The notes beneath the pieces were generated by a model. The model made no database searches and was not told the DNA's origin. It saw only the letters and a list, made by a program, of their open reading frames with translations. A stretch of 64,000 bases of DNA from Desulfovibrio sp. 86 (GTDB lineage: Bacteria; Desulfobacterota; Desulfovibrionia; Desulfovibrionales; Desulfovibrionaceae): positions 2,992,001-3,056,000 of the forward strand of contig NZ_LR738849.1 of the NCBI RefSeq assembly GCF_902702915.1, in the 5' to 3' direction. Both the position numbers and the translations under genes were made by a program. This document shows, piece after piece, positions 33,671-41,914 of the stretch. Position 1 is the stretch's first letter. The number at the start of each line of letters is the position of its first letter.

Positions 33671-34447
33671 CTAGAACGAGGGCATGATGCCTTTGCCCAC
33701 CAGTTCCTTTTCAATGTAGGCTTTGACTTCGGGCGACTGGGCAGCCTTGATGAGGGCCTTGGCCTTGGGGCTGTCCTTGTCGGCCGCGCGCACCACGATG
33801 ATGTTGGCGTACGGCGATTCGCTGCCTTCAATAACAAGGGCGTCACGAGCGGGAATAAGACCGGCTTCGCCGGCAAAGTTGGTATTGATAACCGAGGCGG
33901 TCACATCGTCCAGGGTGCGGGGCAGCTGGGCGGCGTCAAGTTCATGAAACTTGAGACCAAGGGGATTTTCGGTAATGTCGGCCACGGTCACAAGAGCGCC
34001 GGGCTTGATCTTGATGATGCCGTTGGCTTCAAGCAGGCGCAGGGCGCGGGCTTCGTTGGTGGGGTCATTGGGCACGGAAATGGCGTCACCCTTCTTGAGG
34101 TCAGCCAGTTTCTTGATTTTTTTGGAATACACGCCCAGCGGTTCGATATGCACCTTGCCGATGGACACAAGACCAAGGTTCTTTTCCTTGTTCATGTTGT
34201 CGAGGTAGGGCTCGTGCTGGAAGAAGTTGGCGAAAAGCTGACCATTGGCAAGGGCCATGTTGGGCTGCACGTAGTCCGTGAATTCCTTGATGACCAGATT
34301 GTAGCCGTCCTTGGCCAGCAGGGGCTTGGCCACAAGCATGATGTCCTTGTGCGGGAAGGGGGTGACGCCGATGACGATGTCTTCGGCGGCAAAGGAAGGA
34401 ACGGCCAGGGTCAAAATCATGGCCAGAGACAGAAGCAGGCGTTTCAT
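33671..34447 (-). CDS. metQ: D-methionine-type binding protein MetQ
   Basis: 258 residues from an ATG with GAGGAG 6 nt upstream. A longer frame to 34576 has no ribosome site and no leader sense. Residues 1-20 are a signal peptide (MKRLLLSLAMILTLAVPSFA), with no lipobox Cys, so it is a soluble periplasmic protein rather than a lipoprotein. The NlpA/MetQ family signs are IVIGVTPFPHKDIMLVAKPLL, YVQPNMALANGQLFANFFQHEPYLDN and PNDPTNEARALRLLE. It binds methionine, possibly other substrates of the family, for the MetNI transporter. Last gene of metNIQ. Confidence 0.93.
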   Translation of the reverse strand: MKRLLLSLAMILTLAVPSFAAEDIVIGVTPFPHKDIMLVAKPLLAKDGYNLVIKEFTDYVQPNMALANGQLFANFFQHEPYLDNMNKEKNLGLVSIGKVHIEPLGVYSKKIKKLADLKKGDAISVPNDPTNEARALRLLEANGIIKIKPGALVTVADITENPLGLKFHELDAAQLPRTLDDVTASVINTNFAGEAGLIPARDALVIEGSESPYANIIVVRAADKDSPKAKALIKAAQSPEVKAYIEKELVGKGIMPSF

Positions 34448-34515
34448 GATGGCTCCTCGCTTGGGTAAGACTGTACCGGTTGAAGAATCAAGGCCCGACA
34501 TGAAAATGGCGGGCT

Positions 34516-35220
34516 TTATCGCAGTATTTTGTACAAAACGTTGCAGATGCCCTGTATAAGCAGCACCAGTATGCACAGGATGATAACGGAATAGACCATT
34601 ATATCAACCTGAAAGCGGTTGTAGCCGTATTTTACGGCCAGGTCGCCCAGACCGCCGCCGCCTACTGTCCCGGCCATGGCGGAATACCCAAGCAGGGTAA
34701 TGGCAATGACCGCGATATTCAGCACTATGGAAGGCAGCGCCTCGGGAAAGAGCACGCGAAAAATGATCTGAGAGTTGCTGGCCCCGAAGGACCGGGCAGC
34801 CTCGATAACGCCCCTGTCCACCTCAAGAAAGCAGGTTTCAATGAGGCGGGCCACAAAGGGGGCCGCCGCGATGGTGAGGGGTACGATGGCCGCCGCGCTG
34901 CCGATGGAGGTGCCCACCACAAGGCGGGTAAAGGGGATGATGGCGATCAGCAGAATGATAAAGGGAAAGGAGCGCACCAGGTTCACCACAAAATCCGCCA
35001 CCCTGTAGACCGAGCGGCAGGGGCTCAGGCCAATGGGGTTGGTCACGATCATGAGGATGGCCAGAGCAAAGCCGATGAGCAGTGAAAAGAACGTGGAGAG
35101 CATGACCATCTGGAGGGTTTCCCAGGTGGCCAGCAGAATTTCGGGCATTTTGTCCTGAAGACGGTCCCACAGGGGGGCGAAGTCCTGCGCCAGTTGCGCG
35201 AGGGTACTCAGATCACTCAT
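34516..35220 (-). CDS. metI: Methionine ABC transporter permease MetI
   Basis: 234 residues, starting at the ATG that overlaps the metN stop by 8 bp (ATGAGTGA). Several hydrophobic helices and the EAA loop RGVIEAARSFGASNSQIIFRVLFPEAL are visible, with the MetI-typical LLGYSAMAGTVGGGGLGDLA near the C terminus. It forms the membrane channel of the methionine importer with MetN as ATPase and MetQ as receptor. Order metN-metI-metQ on one strand with tight spacing indicates one operon. Confidence 0.95.
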   Translation of the reverse strand: MSDLSTLAQLAQDFAPLWDRLQDKMPEILLATWETLQMVMLSTFFSLLIGFALAILMIVTNPIGLSPCRSVYRVADFVVNLVRSFPFIILLIAIIPFTRLVVGTSIGSAAAIVPLTIAAAPFVARLIETCFLEVDRGVIEAARSFGASNSQIIFRVLFPEALPSIVLNIAVIAITLLGYSAMAGTVGGGGLGDLAVKYGYNRFQVDIMVYSVIILCILVLLIQGICNVLYKILR

Positions 35221-36202
35221 GGCTCGCATCCAAGGCTTGCTTTACGGGATATTCCAGTATTTCCCAATAGAGATGCTGTTCTTCAAGGTAGCTCAGTACG
35301 GCTTCAATGTCCTGGTCCTGCACATTGATGATAAGAAAGCCGAAGACATCGTCCAGGTACCGCTCCAGCTTGCCGCCCACAATGGAAAAATCGATGCCAA
35401 GGGCCCTTGCCATCTGCGTGATGACGCTCTGCTGCGAGATGACGCGCGGGAACATGAGCCTGATGTTGGTGCCGCCGGGAATGAGCGTGTACTCATTCTC
35501 CACAATGGCCTGCATATCCTTGGTGGGAGAAAGAAAAAGATCTTCGGTCTTGCCCATGGCCACGGTTTTGCCGCCGTCGAGCAAGAGCAGGCTGTGGCAG
35601 AGGCGTTTTACCACTTCCATCTGGTGCGTGACCATGATGATGGTCAGGTTAAGCCGCTTGTTGATGTCTTCCAGCAGGTCAAGGATGGATGAGGTGGTCT
35701 TGGGGTCAAGGGCGGAGGTCGCCTCGTCGCAAAGCAGAATGCTCGGGTTCAGGGCCAGAGCGCGGGCAATGCCCACGCGCTGCTTCTGGCCGCCGCTCAG
35801 GCTTTGCACCCTTTGCCGCGCCTTGTCCGTGAGGCCCACCAGATCCAGCAGTTCCATAACGCGCTTCTCGCGGTCGGATTTGTGCCAGAGCTGGAGGGGA
35901 AAGGCTACGTTGTCAAAAACATTTTTGCGGGCCATCAGGTTGAAATTCTGAAAGATCATGCCCATCTTGCTTTGCAGCAGGCGCAGGGCGCGGGGCTCAA
36001 GCGAGGCCACTTCAACGTCCATAACCTTGACGCTGCCCTCATCATAGACCTCAAGACCGTTGAGACACCGCAACAGTGTGGATTTGCCTGCGCCGGAATG
36101 GCCGACAATGCCGAAAATTTCGCCCTGGCGTACCTGCATGTTGATGTTCTGTAAAACAACATTGCTGCCGTAGCGCTTGAGAAGATTGCTTACCTGGATC
36201 AT
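35213..36202 (-). CDS. metN: Methionine ABC transporter ATPase MetN
   Basis: 329 residues from MIQVSNLLKRYGS. The frame is open up to 36385, but the added residues are not ABC-like. Walker A GHSGAGKSTLL, signature LSGGQKQRVGIARAL, Walker B ILLCDEATSALD and the switch His in MVTHQMEVVK are all present. The C-terminal ~80 residues form the NIL domain, which in MetN binds methionine and shuts the transporter when internal methionine is high. A TATAAC -10-like box lies upstream near 36230. No SAM riboswitch was recognised in the leader. Confidence 0.95.
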   Translation of the reverse strand: MIQVSNLLKRYGSNVVLQNINMQVRQGEIFGIVGHSGAGKSTLLRCLNGLEVYDEGSVKVMDVEVASLEPRALRLLQSKMGMIFQNFNLMARKNVFDNVAFPLQLWHKSDREKRVMELLDLVGLTDKARQRVQSLSGGQKQRVGIARALALNPSILLCDEATSALDPKTTSSILDLLEDINKRLNLTIIMVTHQMEVVKRLCHSLLLLDGGKTVAMGKTEDLFLSPTKDMQAIVENEYTLIPGGTNIRLMFPRVISQQSVITQMARALGIDFSIVGGKLERYLDDVFGFLIINVQDQDIEAVLSYLEEQHLYWEILEYPVKQALDASHE

Positions 36203-36358
36203 GCGGCGAATACCTGGAGTCTGTTTGTTATAATCCGGGTACCATGCGACATTTGCAGCGAAAAGTAAAGAAGGCTGCCCGGTTTCCTGCGCTGCCAGCC
36301 TGATTACAGGCTGTGCGCCTGCGGTGCAGTCTGAGGCGTTGCAGGGACAAGGCGGTAT

Positions 36359-36398
36359 AAAAAACCTCGGCGTGGTGCAGACCATGCCGAGGTTTTTT
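36359..36398. terminator. Bidirectional terminator between helicase gene and metN
   Basis: CCTCGGC / GCCGAGG (36365-36371 with 36386-36392) flanked by AAAAAA and TTTTTT, so it can terminate in both directions. It most likely ends the helicase transcript. It also lies in the upstream region of metN, and an attenuator role is possible. Confidence 0.8.
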
Positions 36399-36490
36399 GT
36401 ACAGAAGCTGTATCGTCAGGTCGTTGGCAAAGGCCGCTGAGCCATTACCTCTTTTTCAAAATCAACTACCGAAAAACAATAAGAGTTGTA

Positions 36491-36641
36491 GGGAAGCACT
36501 GATTAAAGAGCTTCCTGGAAGCGCGCAGTTATTTGGTTTGGCAAGGCGCGATCTTTTTTCAAGCTGGAGTGGACTCTTCCGTCCTCGACTGTTTCAAAAA
36601 AGGGAAGCAACGCAGCCAAACGGAATAACACAGCATTCCCA
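36491..36641 (-). repeat. Family A dispersed repeat, copy 3 (3' of SNF2 helicase gene)
   Basis: Same blocks as copies 1 and 2: AGGGAAGCACTGATTAA end, TTTGGCAAGGCGCGA, the shared GGACTCTTCCGTCCTCGACTG centre, then CCAAACGGAATAA. Its gene-proximal end (GTGGGAATGCTGTG on the minus strand) starts 6-8 bp after the helicase stop codon. Confidence 0.85.
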
Positions 36642-36647
36642 CGTCAA

Positions 36648-39600
36648 TTAAACATCAAACAGCATTTCCAGGTCTTCGCGGGTAAGGGACTTCCAGGTGT
36701 CCTGGCCGGGAATAATGGCCTCGGCCACGCCGCGTTTTGCTTCCTGAAGCTTGAGTATCTTTTCTTCCACCGTGTTCTGGCAGATAAGCTTGTACGAAAA
36801 GACCTGCCGTGTCTGGCCGATGCGGTGGGTACGGTCCGTGGCCTGACTTTCCACAGCGGGGTTCCACCACGGGTCGTAGTGGATAACGTAGTCCGCCGAG
36901 GTAAGGTTGAGGCCCGTGCCGCCAGCCTTGAGCGAAATAAGAAAGATGGGGATGTCGGGGCTGTTGTTGAAACGGTCCACCTGGTCAAAGCGGTCCTTGC
37001 TCGCGCCGTCGAGGTAGCAGAAGGGCACCTGCGTGAACTCAAGCCACTGCTTGATGATTTGCAGCATCTGGACAAACTGCGAGAAGACCAGCACCTTGTG
37101 CCCGCCTTCCACAATTTCCAGAATCATGTCCTTGAAGGCGTCGAATTTGCCTGACGGCAGGTTGTTGGAAAAACCGGGCAAATCCAGCTTGAGCAGCCGG
37201 GGGTGGCAGCAGATCTGACGCAGCTTGAGCAGGGCGTCCAGAATGGACATCTGGCTTTTGGCCAGGCCTTTTTCGTCCACATCCGCGAGTACCTGGGCGC
37301 GCAGCTTGCGGGCGAGGGCCGCGTACAGTTCCGCCTGGGCGTCTTCAAGGGCGCAACAGGTGACGCTTTCGACCTTGGGCGGCAGATCCTTGGCCACTTC
37401 GGCCTTGGTGCGGCGCAGAATGAACGGACGCACGCGGGTGCGCAGGTAGTCCAGAGTTTCCGCGTCGCCGTCCTTGATGGGCTTGACGATGCCGCGCTGG
37501 AACGCGTGCTGCGAGCCGAGGAAGCCCGGCATGAGGAATTCGAACAATGACCACAACTCGAAGAGGTTGTTTTCAATGGGCGTGCCCGACAGGCACAGTC
37601 GCATGCGGGCGTTGATGCGCCGCACGGCTCTTGCGGTTATCGTATTGGGATTCTTGATGTTTTGTGCTTCATCAAGGATGACGGTGTTGAATTCGTACTT
37701 CTCCATCTCCTCAAGGTCACGGCGCAGCAGGGCATAGGTGGTGATGACGAGGTCAGATGCGGTGATATGCTTGAACATACCTTCGCGGCGCGTACCGTAG
37801 ATAGTCAGCAGCTTGAGGCTGGGCACGAATTTTTCCGCTTCGCGTTCCCAGTTGGGCAAAACGGAGGTGGGCACCACAATGAGGTTGGGGCCGCCCTGGC
37901 TGTGCTGCACCATGTGCTGGATGAAGGCCAGGGTCTGCACGGTTTTGCCCAGGCCCATTTCGTCAGCCAGAATGCCGCCGAAGCCGTATTCCGACAAAAA
38001 GTTGAGGTACGAAAGGCCCTGCACCTGATAGGCGCGCAGGTTCGCGTTGAGGCCCTTGGGCGGCTCAATGGGGCGTACCTCGCGGAAAGAGCGTATCTTC
38101 TCCCGCAGGTTGTTCCAGAAGGAGTCGGTGGCAGCGCCGGGCAGATCTTCCAGCAGACTGTCCAGCACAGGGGCTTCGAACTGCTTGAACTTGTGCTGCG
38201 GCGGCTTGGAGGGGTCAAGGCCGAGGGCGGTCAGCTTGTGCGAGAGCTTTTCAAGCCACGCTTCGGGCAGGCTCGTGTAGGAGCCGTCCTTCAACTGCAC
38301 ATAGCGCTTGCCGCGCGTCCAGGCCTTCCAGATTTTTTCCAGGGGCAGGGACTGGCCTTCGTAATCAACGGTAATATCCAGCGAGAACCACTTTTCCTTT
38401 TCATTACTGACAACCTCGGCAGTAATGTTGGACGTGGCCGTGCGCACCTTGTAGCGCGAAAGCGCTTTTTCGCCGTAAACGCGGTAGTTTTCGACCAGCT
38501 TTGGGTAGTAGTCCAGCAGAAAGGCAATGGCTTCTTCCGGTTCGAGAAACCACAGTTTGCTGGAGCGGGCCTGAAAATCCATGCCCGCAAGATCCGACAT
38601 GAGCTGGGCTTCTTCGTCCTGATGGCGGCGCACCAGAAAGGTCTGGCCGTCATAGGCATAGCTGCCGGTCTGGAAGTCGGGGTTGGGCCCGTTGAGCGTG
38701 AATTCGCCGTGGCGGGTCTCATAGATATTGTCAATCTCAAGCGTGAGCAGGCTGCCCTCTTCATCCAGAAAGAGCTTGGGATTATAGGTGGCGGGCTGAA
38801 ACACCGGCTCCATCTGCTTGAGGAACTGCTGGGGCTCGTACAACTCGGAAGCGGGAAGGCGCGTCCACACGCGGTCAAGAAATTCAGAAATTTCCTCGTG
38901 CGGCACCACGGGGCGCTCATAGATGAGATTGCGCACCAGTGAGGGGTAAAGACCCGTCTGCACAGGGTAGAAATTGTGCTGGTAGCAGACCCAGAGCGGC
39001 ATTTGCCCGTGAAACGTGATGGGCGCGTCTTCCGGGGCGGAGCTTTCGTTCAGCGGGTTGCGGCTTTCAGCGGCAGCGCGGCTTGCCGCGCCAGCCCGGA
39101 TGGGCAGGGGGGGGCGGCCTTCGCGCTTGAGCAGCACCTCAAAGCTGAAGCCTGAATCGTCCAGAATGGGCTTGAGCTTGAGCGCAAAGGGCGTGCTTTC
39201 TATACGGCAGGGCATGTCCGTATCTTTCCAGAGCAGATAGTATTCCTTGCGCACCGACCAGAAAAACCATGAGGTAAGGCCCTGCGGAATTTCAACCCTG
39301 TGACCGTAATAGTCGAGGTGCTGGCCGATCTGGCGGGCCACATGGGGCAATTGCGGGGAAAACTCGCACCATTCCGGGTTGTTGATGATCTGCTCCAGCG
39401 TCACCTCATTGTGCACGCTGGACAAGCCGGACTTGTTCTGACGCCCGCGAAAGAAGGACACCAGAAGGCGGCCCTGTTCCGGTTCAAAGCGAAAGATGAG
39501 ATAGTGGCGGCCCGGCTCGGCCTCCATATCGGTGGAAAAAAAGTTCCGGAAGCTCTGCTTCCAGTCCGTGCTTGGGGGGGGGCTTTCTTCAGCGTCGCCC

Positions 39601-39923
39601 TGTTCTTTGCGCAGTTCTTCCACAAGGCGCAGGCCGAGGGCCGCCACATGACGGCATATACCGGTGAAGGCGTCGGAGCAGTTGCACTGGTGGCGCGTGC
39701 TGCGATCGGTGATGGTCAGACTCAGGCTGGGCGTATAGACCTGCAGGTCATCGCCCTGGATGACGCCTTGCACGTCCCAGGTCTCGCCTTCCTGAATATT
39801 TATTTTTTGCACCTCGCCTTCGGACAGTATATAGTACGCTGCGTCGCGTATGTATTCCGGCACGCTGTCGTGCAAAAAAGCTTGGCACATTTCGCGAACG
39901 ACGCTTTGTTCTGATCGGCTCAT
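36648..39923 (-). CDS. SNF2-family helicase with N-terminal SWIM zinc finger
   Basis: 1091 residues. A SWIM finger CNCSDAFTGICRH (CxC...CxH) lies near residues 79-91. The SNF2 ATPase core is in the C-terminal half: motif I ADEMGLGKTVQTLAF, motif II ILDEAQNIKNP, motif III LCLSGTPIENNLFELWSLF, then helicase C motifs VFSQFVQML, SLKAGGTGLNL and DRTHRIGQTRQV. Such proteins translocate on double-stranded DNA and remodel nucleoprotein. Bacterial members are linked to RNA polymerase recycling or defence, but the exact role here is unknown. Start ATG is preceded by GGGG. It stands alone, with a family A repeat and a terminator behind it. Confidence 0.9.
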   Translation of the reverse strand: MSRSEQSVVREMCQAFLHDSVPEYIRDAAYYILSEGEVQKINIQEGETWDVQGVIQGDDLQVYTPSLSLTITDRSTRHQCNCSDAFTGICRHVAALGLRLVEELRKEQGDAEESPPPSTDWKQSFRNFFSTDMEAEPGRHYLIFRFEPEQGRLLVSFFRGRQNKSGLSSVHNEVTLEQIINNPEWCEFSPQLPHVARQIGQHLDYYGHRVEIPQGLTSWFFWSVRKEYYLLWKDTDMPCRIESTPFALKLKPILDDSGFSFEVLLKREGRPPLPIRAGAASRAAAESRNPLNESSAPEDAPITFHGQMPLWVCYQHNFYPVQTGLYPSLVRNLIYERPVVPHEEISEFLDRVWTRLPASELYEPQQFLKQMEPVFQPATYNPKLFLDEEGSLLTLEIDNIYETRHGEFTLNGPNPDFQTGSYAYDGQTFLVRRHQDEEAQLMSDLAGMDFQARSSKLWFLEPEEAIAFLLDYYPKLVENYRVYGEKALSRYKVRTATSNITAEVVSNEKEKWFSLDITVDYEGQSLPLEKIWKAWTRGKRYVQLKDGSYTSLPEAWLEKLSHKLTALGLDPSKPPQHKFKQFEAPVLDSLLEDLPGAATDSFWNNLREKIRSFREVRPIEPPKGLNANLRAYQVQGLSYLNFLSEYGFGGILADEMGLGKTVQTLAFIQHMVQHSQGGPNLIVVPTSVLPNWEREAEKFVPSLKLLTIYGTRREGMFKHITASDLVITTYALLRRDLEEMEKYEFNTVILDEAQNIKNPNTITARAVRRINARMRLCLSGTPIENNLFELWSLFEFLMPGFLGSQHAFQRGIVKPIKDGDAETLDYLRTRVRPFILRRTKAEVAKDLPPKVESVTCCALEDAQAELYAALARKLRAQVLADVDEKGLAKSQMSILDALLKLRQICCHPRLLKLDLPGFSNNLPSGKFDAFKDMILEIVEGGHKVLVFSQFVQMLQIIKQWLEFTQVPFCYLDGASKDRFDQVDRFNNSPDIPIFLISLKAGGTGLNLTSADYVIHYDPWWNPAVESQATDRTHRIGQTRQVFSYKLICQNTVEEKILKLQEAKRGVAEAIIPGQDTWKSLTREDLEMLFDV

Positions 39924-40041
39924 GCGTTCCCCAAAAAACCTCTGTCAGACATTTTGAATTTTTCAATGACAGGGCGCTGTTATGATGTTTGCGATAAATA
40001 GCACAGGTGGGGGGTCGAAAGCAATATGAAGCTACAGGATT

Positions 40042-41724
40042 ATGGAAAAAATAAATTTTGAGTGGACAAACAGTATGTTGGATATAATTGCCAGGGTTGT
40101 GGTCACGTTCTTACTAGCTGTTTTCACGGGATTTTTTCATGCCTCGGCTTGCCTGGCGGACGAAATCATTTCCAAAGAAAACCAATGGGGCAGTCCTGTG
40201 GACGGGGGCCGCATCCTGTTTGGCAGCATAGGTGAAGCCTCGAATCTGATACCGTATCTTACTGCGGACTCTGCCTCGCACGAGGTGGCAGATCTCATTT
40301 ATGTGGCCCCCCTGCGCTATAACAAAGACCTTCAGGTTGAGCCGTGGGCCGCCGAGAGCTGGAGTATGGAAGATGACGGGCGGCTCATGCGGTTTACCCT
40401 GCGCAAGGGCATTCTGTGGGAAGACGGCGTGGAGCTCACCACCGCAGATGTGGCCTATACCTGCAAGGTTGTGGCTGACCCGGCCACCGGCAGCCCGTAT
40501 GCCGAAGATTTTTCGCGCATCAAGAACTTTCGCATTATTGACCGGTATACCTTTGAGGTTGAGTACGAGCATTTTTTTGCGCGCTCCGTGTCCACCTGGA
40601 TGCAATCCATACTGCCACGTCATTTGCTGGAAGGACAGAACATTCGCAATACGCCCTTTTCACGCAAACCTGTGGGGGCGGGGCCGTACCGCCTAAAATC
40701 CTGGGAACCGGGCAGCCGCATCATTCTTGAAGCCTCGCCAAGCTATTTTGCGGGCAAGCCCCATATAGCCGAGGTCGTATACCGCATCATTCCTGACAAC
40801 GCCACGATGTTTATGGAAACCCGCGCCGGGCGGCTTGACGTCATGGGGCTTTCGCCGCTGCAATACCTGCGGCAGACGTCTGGTCCGGCCTTTGAGCGTG
40901 AGTTCAACAAGTTTCGCTACCTGGACTCTTCCTATGTTTTTTTGGGGTTCAACCTGCAGCATCCTTTTTTCAAGGATGTGCGGGTGCGCAGGGCCATTTC
41001 GCAGGCCATCGACCGTGAGAGCATCATTCAGGGCGTGCTGATGGGGCAGGGCATACCTGCCTTTGGGCCTTTCAAGCCCGGGGTCTGGGCCTACCATCCC
41101 ACCTTGAAGCCCATGCCGCAAAACGTCGCTGCCGCGCGCGCTCTGCTGGCCGAGGCCGGGTTTACGGACAGTGACGGCGACGGCCTGCTGGACAAGGACG
41201 GCAAGCCTTTTTCCTTCACCATCCTGACCAATCAAGGCAACGAGCAGCGCATCCTCACCGCCACGGTCATACAGTCGCAGTTGCGCGCCGTGGGCATTGA
41301 CGTGCGCATCCGCACGGTTGAATGGGCCGCGTTTATCAGGGAATTTGTCAATAAAGGCCGTTTTGACGCCATAATCCTCGGCTGGACCATCCCGCAGGAC
41401 CCGGATATCTATCAGGTATGGCATTCGTCGCAGGCGTTCGAGGGTGGCCTTAACTTTACCTACTACAAAAATCCCGAAGTGGACAGACTGCTGGAAGAGG
41501 CGCGCTCAACCCCGGATCAGGACACGCGCGCGCAGTTGTATTACCGCATGCAGGAAATACTGGATGCAGAGCAGCCCTACTGTTTTCTCTTTGTGCCCTA
41601 TGCCCTGCCCGTTGTGCAAAAGCGCTTTCAGGGCGTTAAACCTGCGCTTGCAGGCATCATGTACAACTTTGAAAAGTGGTGGGTGCCCAAAGAATTGCAG
41701 GGGTACAGCCTGACGCCAGAATAG
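40042..41724 (+). CDS. Orphan oligopeptide/dipeptide-type binding protein (SBP family 5)
   Basis: 560 residues. A hydrophobic export segment (about 12-38) ends ASACLADE. The Cys makes a weak lipobox possible, otherwise signal peptidase I cleavage. The DppA/OppA fold shows in LQVEPWAAESWSMEDDG, FTLRKGILWEDGVELTTADVAYT, VGAGPYRLKSWEPG, FKDVRVRRAISQAIDRESII and FDAIILGWTIPQDPD. It should bind peptides, nickel chelates or similar compounds in the periplasm. No permease or ATPase gene adjoins it, so it must serve a transporter encoded elsewhere. The start could also be the ATG at 40075, which has a comparable upstream site. A strong terminator follows. Confidence 0.87.
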   Translation: MEKINFEWTNSMLDIIARVVVTFLLAVFTGFFHASACLADEIISKENQWGSPVDGGRILFGSIGEASNLIPYLTADSASHEVADLIYVAPLRYNKDLQVEPWAAESWSMEDDGRLMRFTLRKGILWEDGVELTTADVAYTCKVVADPATGSPYAEDFSRIKNFRIIDRYTFEVEYEHFFARSVSTWMQSILPRHLLEGQNIRNTPFSRKPVGAGPYRLKSWEPGSRIILEASPSYFAGKPHIAEVVYRIIPDNATMFMETRAGRLDVMGLSPLQYLRQTSGPAFEREFNKFRYLDSSYVFLGFNLQHPFFKDVRVRRAISQAIDRESIIQGVLMGQGIPAFGPFKPGVWAYHPTLKPMPQNVAAARALLAEAGFTDSDGDGLLDKDGKPFSFTILTNQGNEQRILTATVIQSQLRAVGIDVRIRTVEWAAFIREFVNKGRFDAIILGWTIPQDPDIYQVWHSSQAFEGGLNFTYYKNPEVDRLLEEARSTPDQDTRAQLYYRMQEILDAEQPYCFLFVPYALPVVQKRFQGVKPALAGIMYNFEKWWVPKELQGYSLTPE

Positions 41725-41766
41725 CCCTGTCTTGTGGCGGCATGATGACAGCGTGGCGTGTTTCGG

Positions 41767-41797
41767 CCCGGCAAGGTTTCAACCTTGCCGGGCTTTT
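41767..41797 (+). terminator. Terminator of the peptide-binding protein gene
   Basis: Perfect stem CCCGGCAAGGTT / AACCTTGCCGGG with a 2-nt loop followed by CTTTT. Confidence 0.9.
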
Positions 41798-41914
41798 AGC
41801 CAGGTTTGTGAAAGTGCGTGTTTTTTCGCGCCGCTTGTGACGTTGACAAGGCTGAGCAAGTAAGAACATAGTCAAAACATTACAAAGATATTACGCCCCG
41901 GATGGGACTTACGC

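Noticed and set aside
36203..36400. SAM or T-box riboswitch ahead of metN
   Set aside because: None of the conserved cores was recognisable; the hairpin there is a plain bidirectional terminator.
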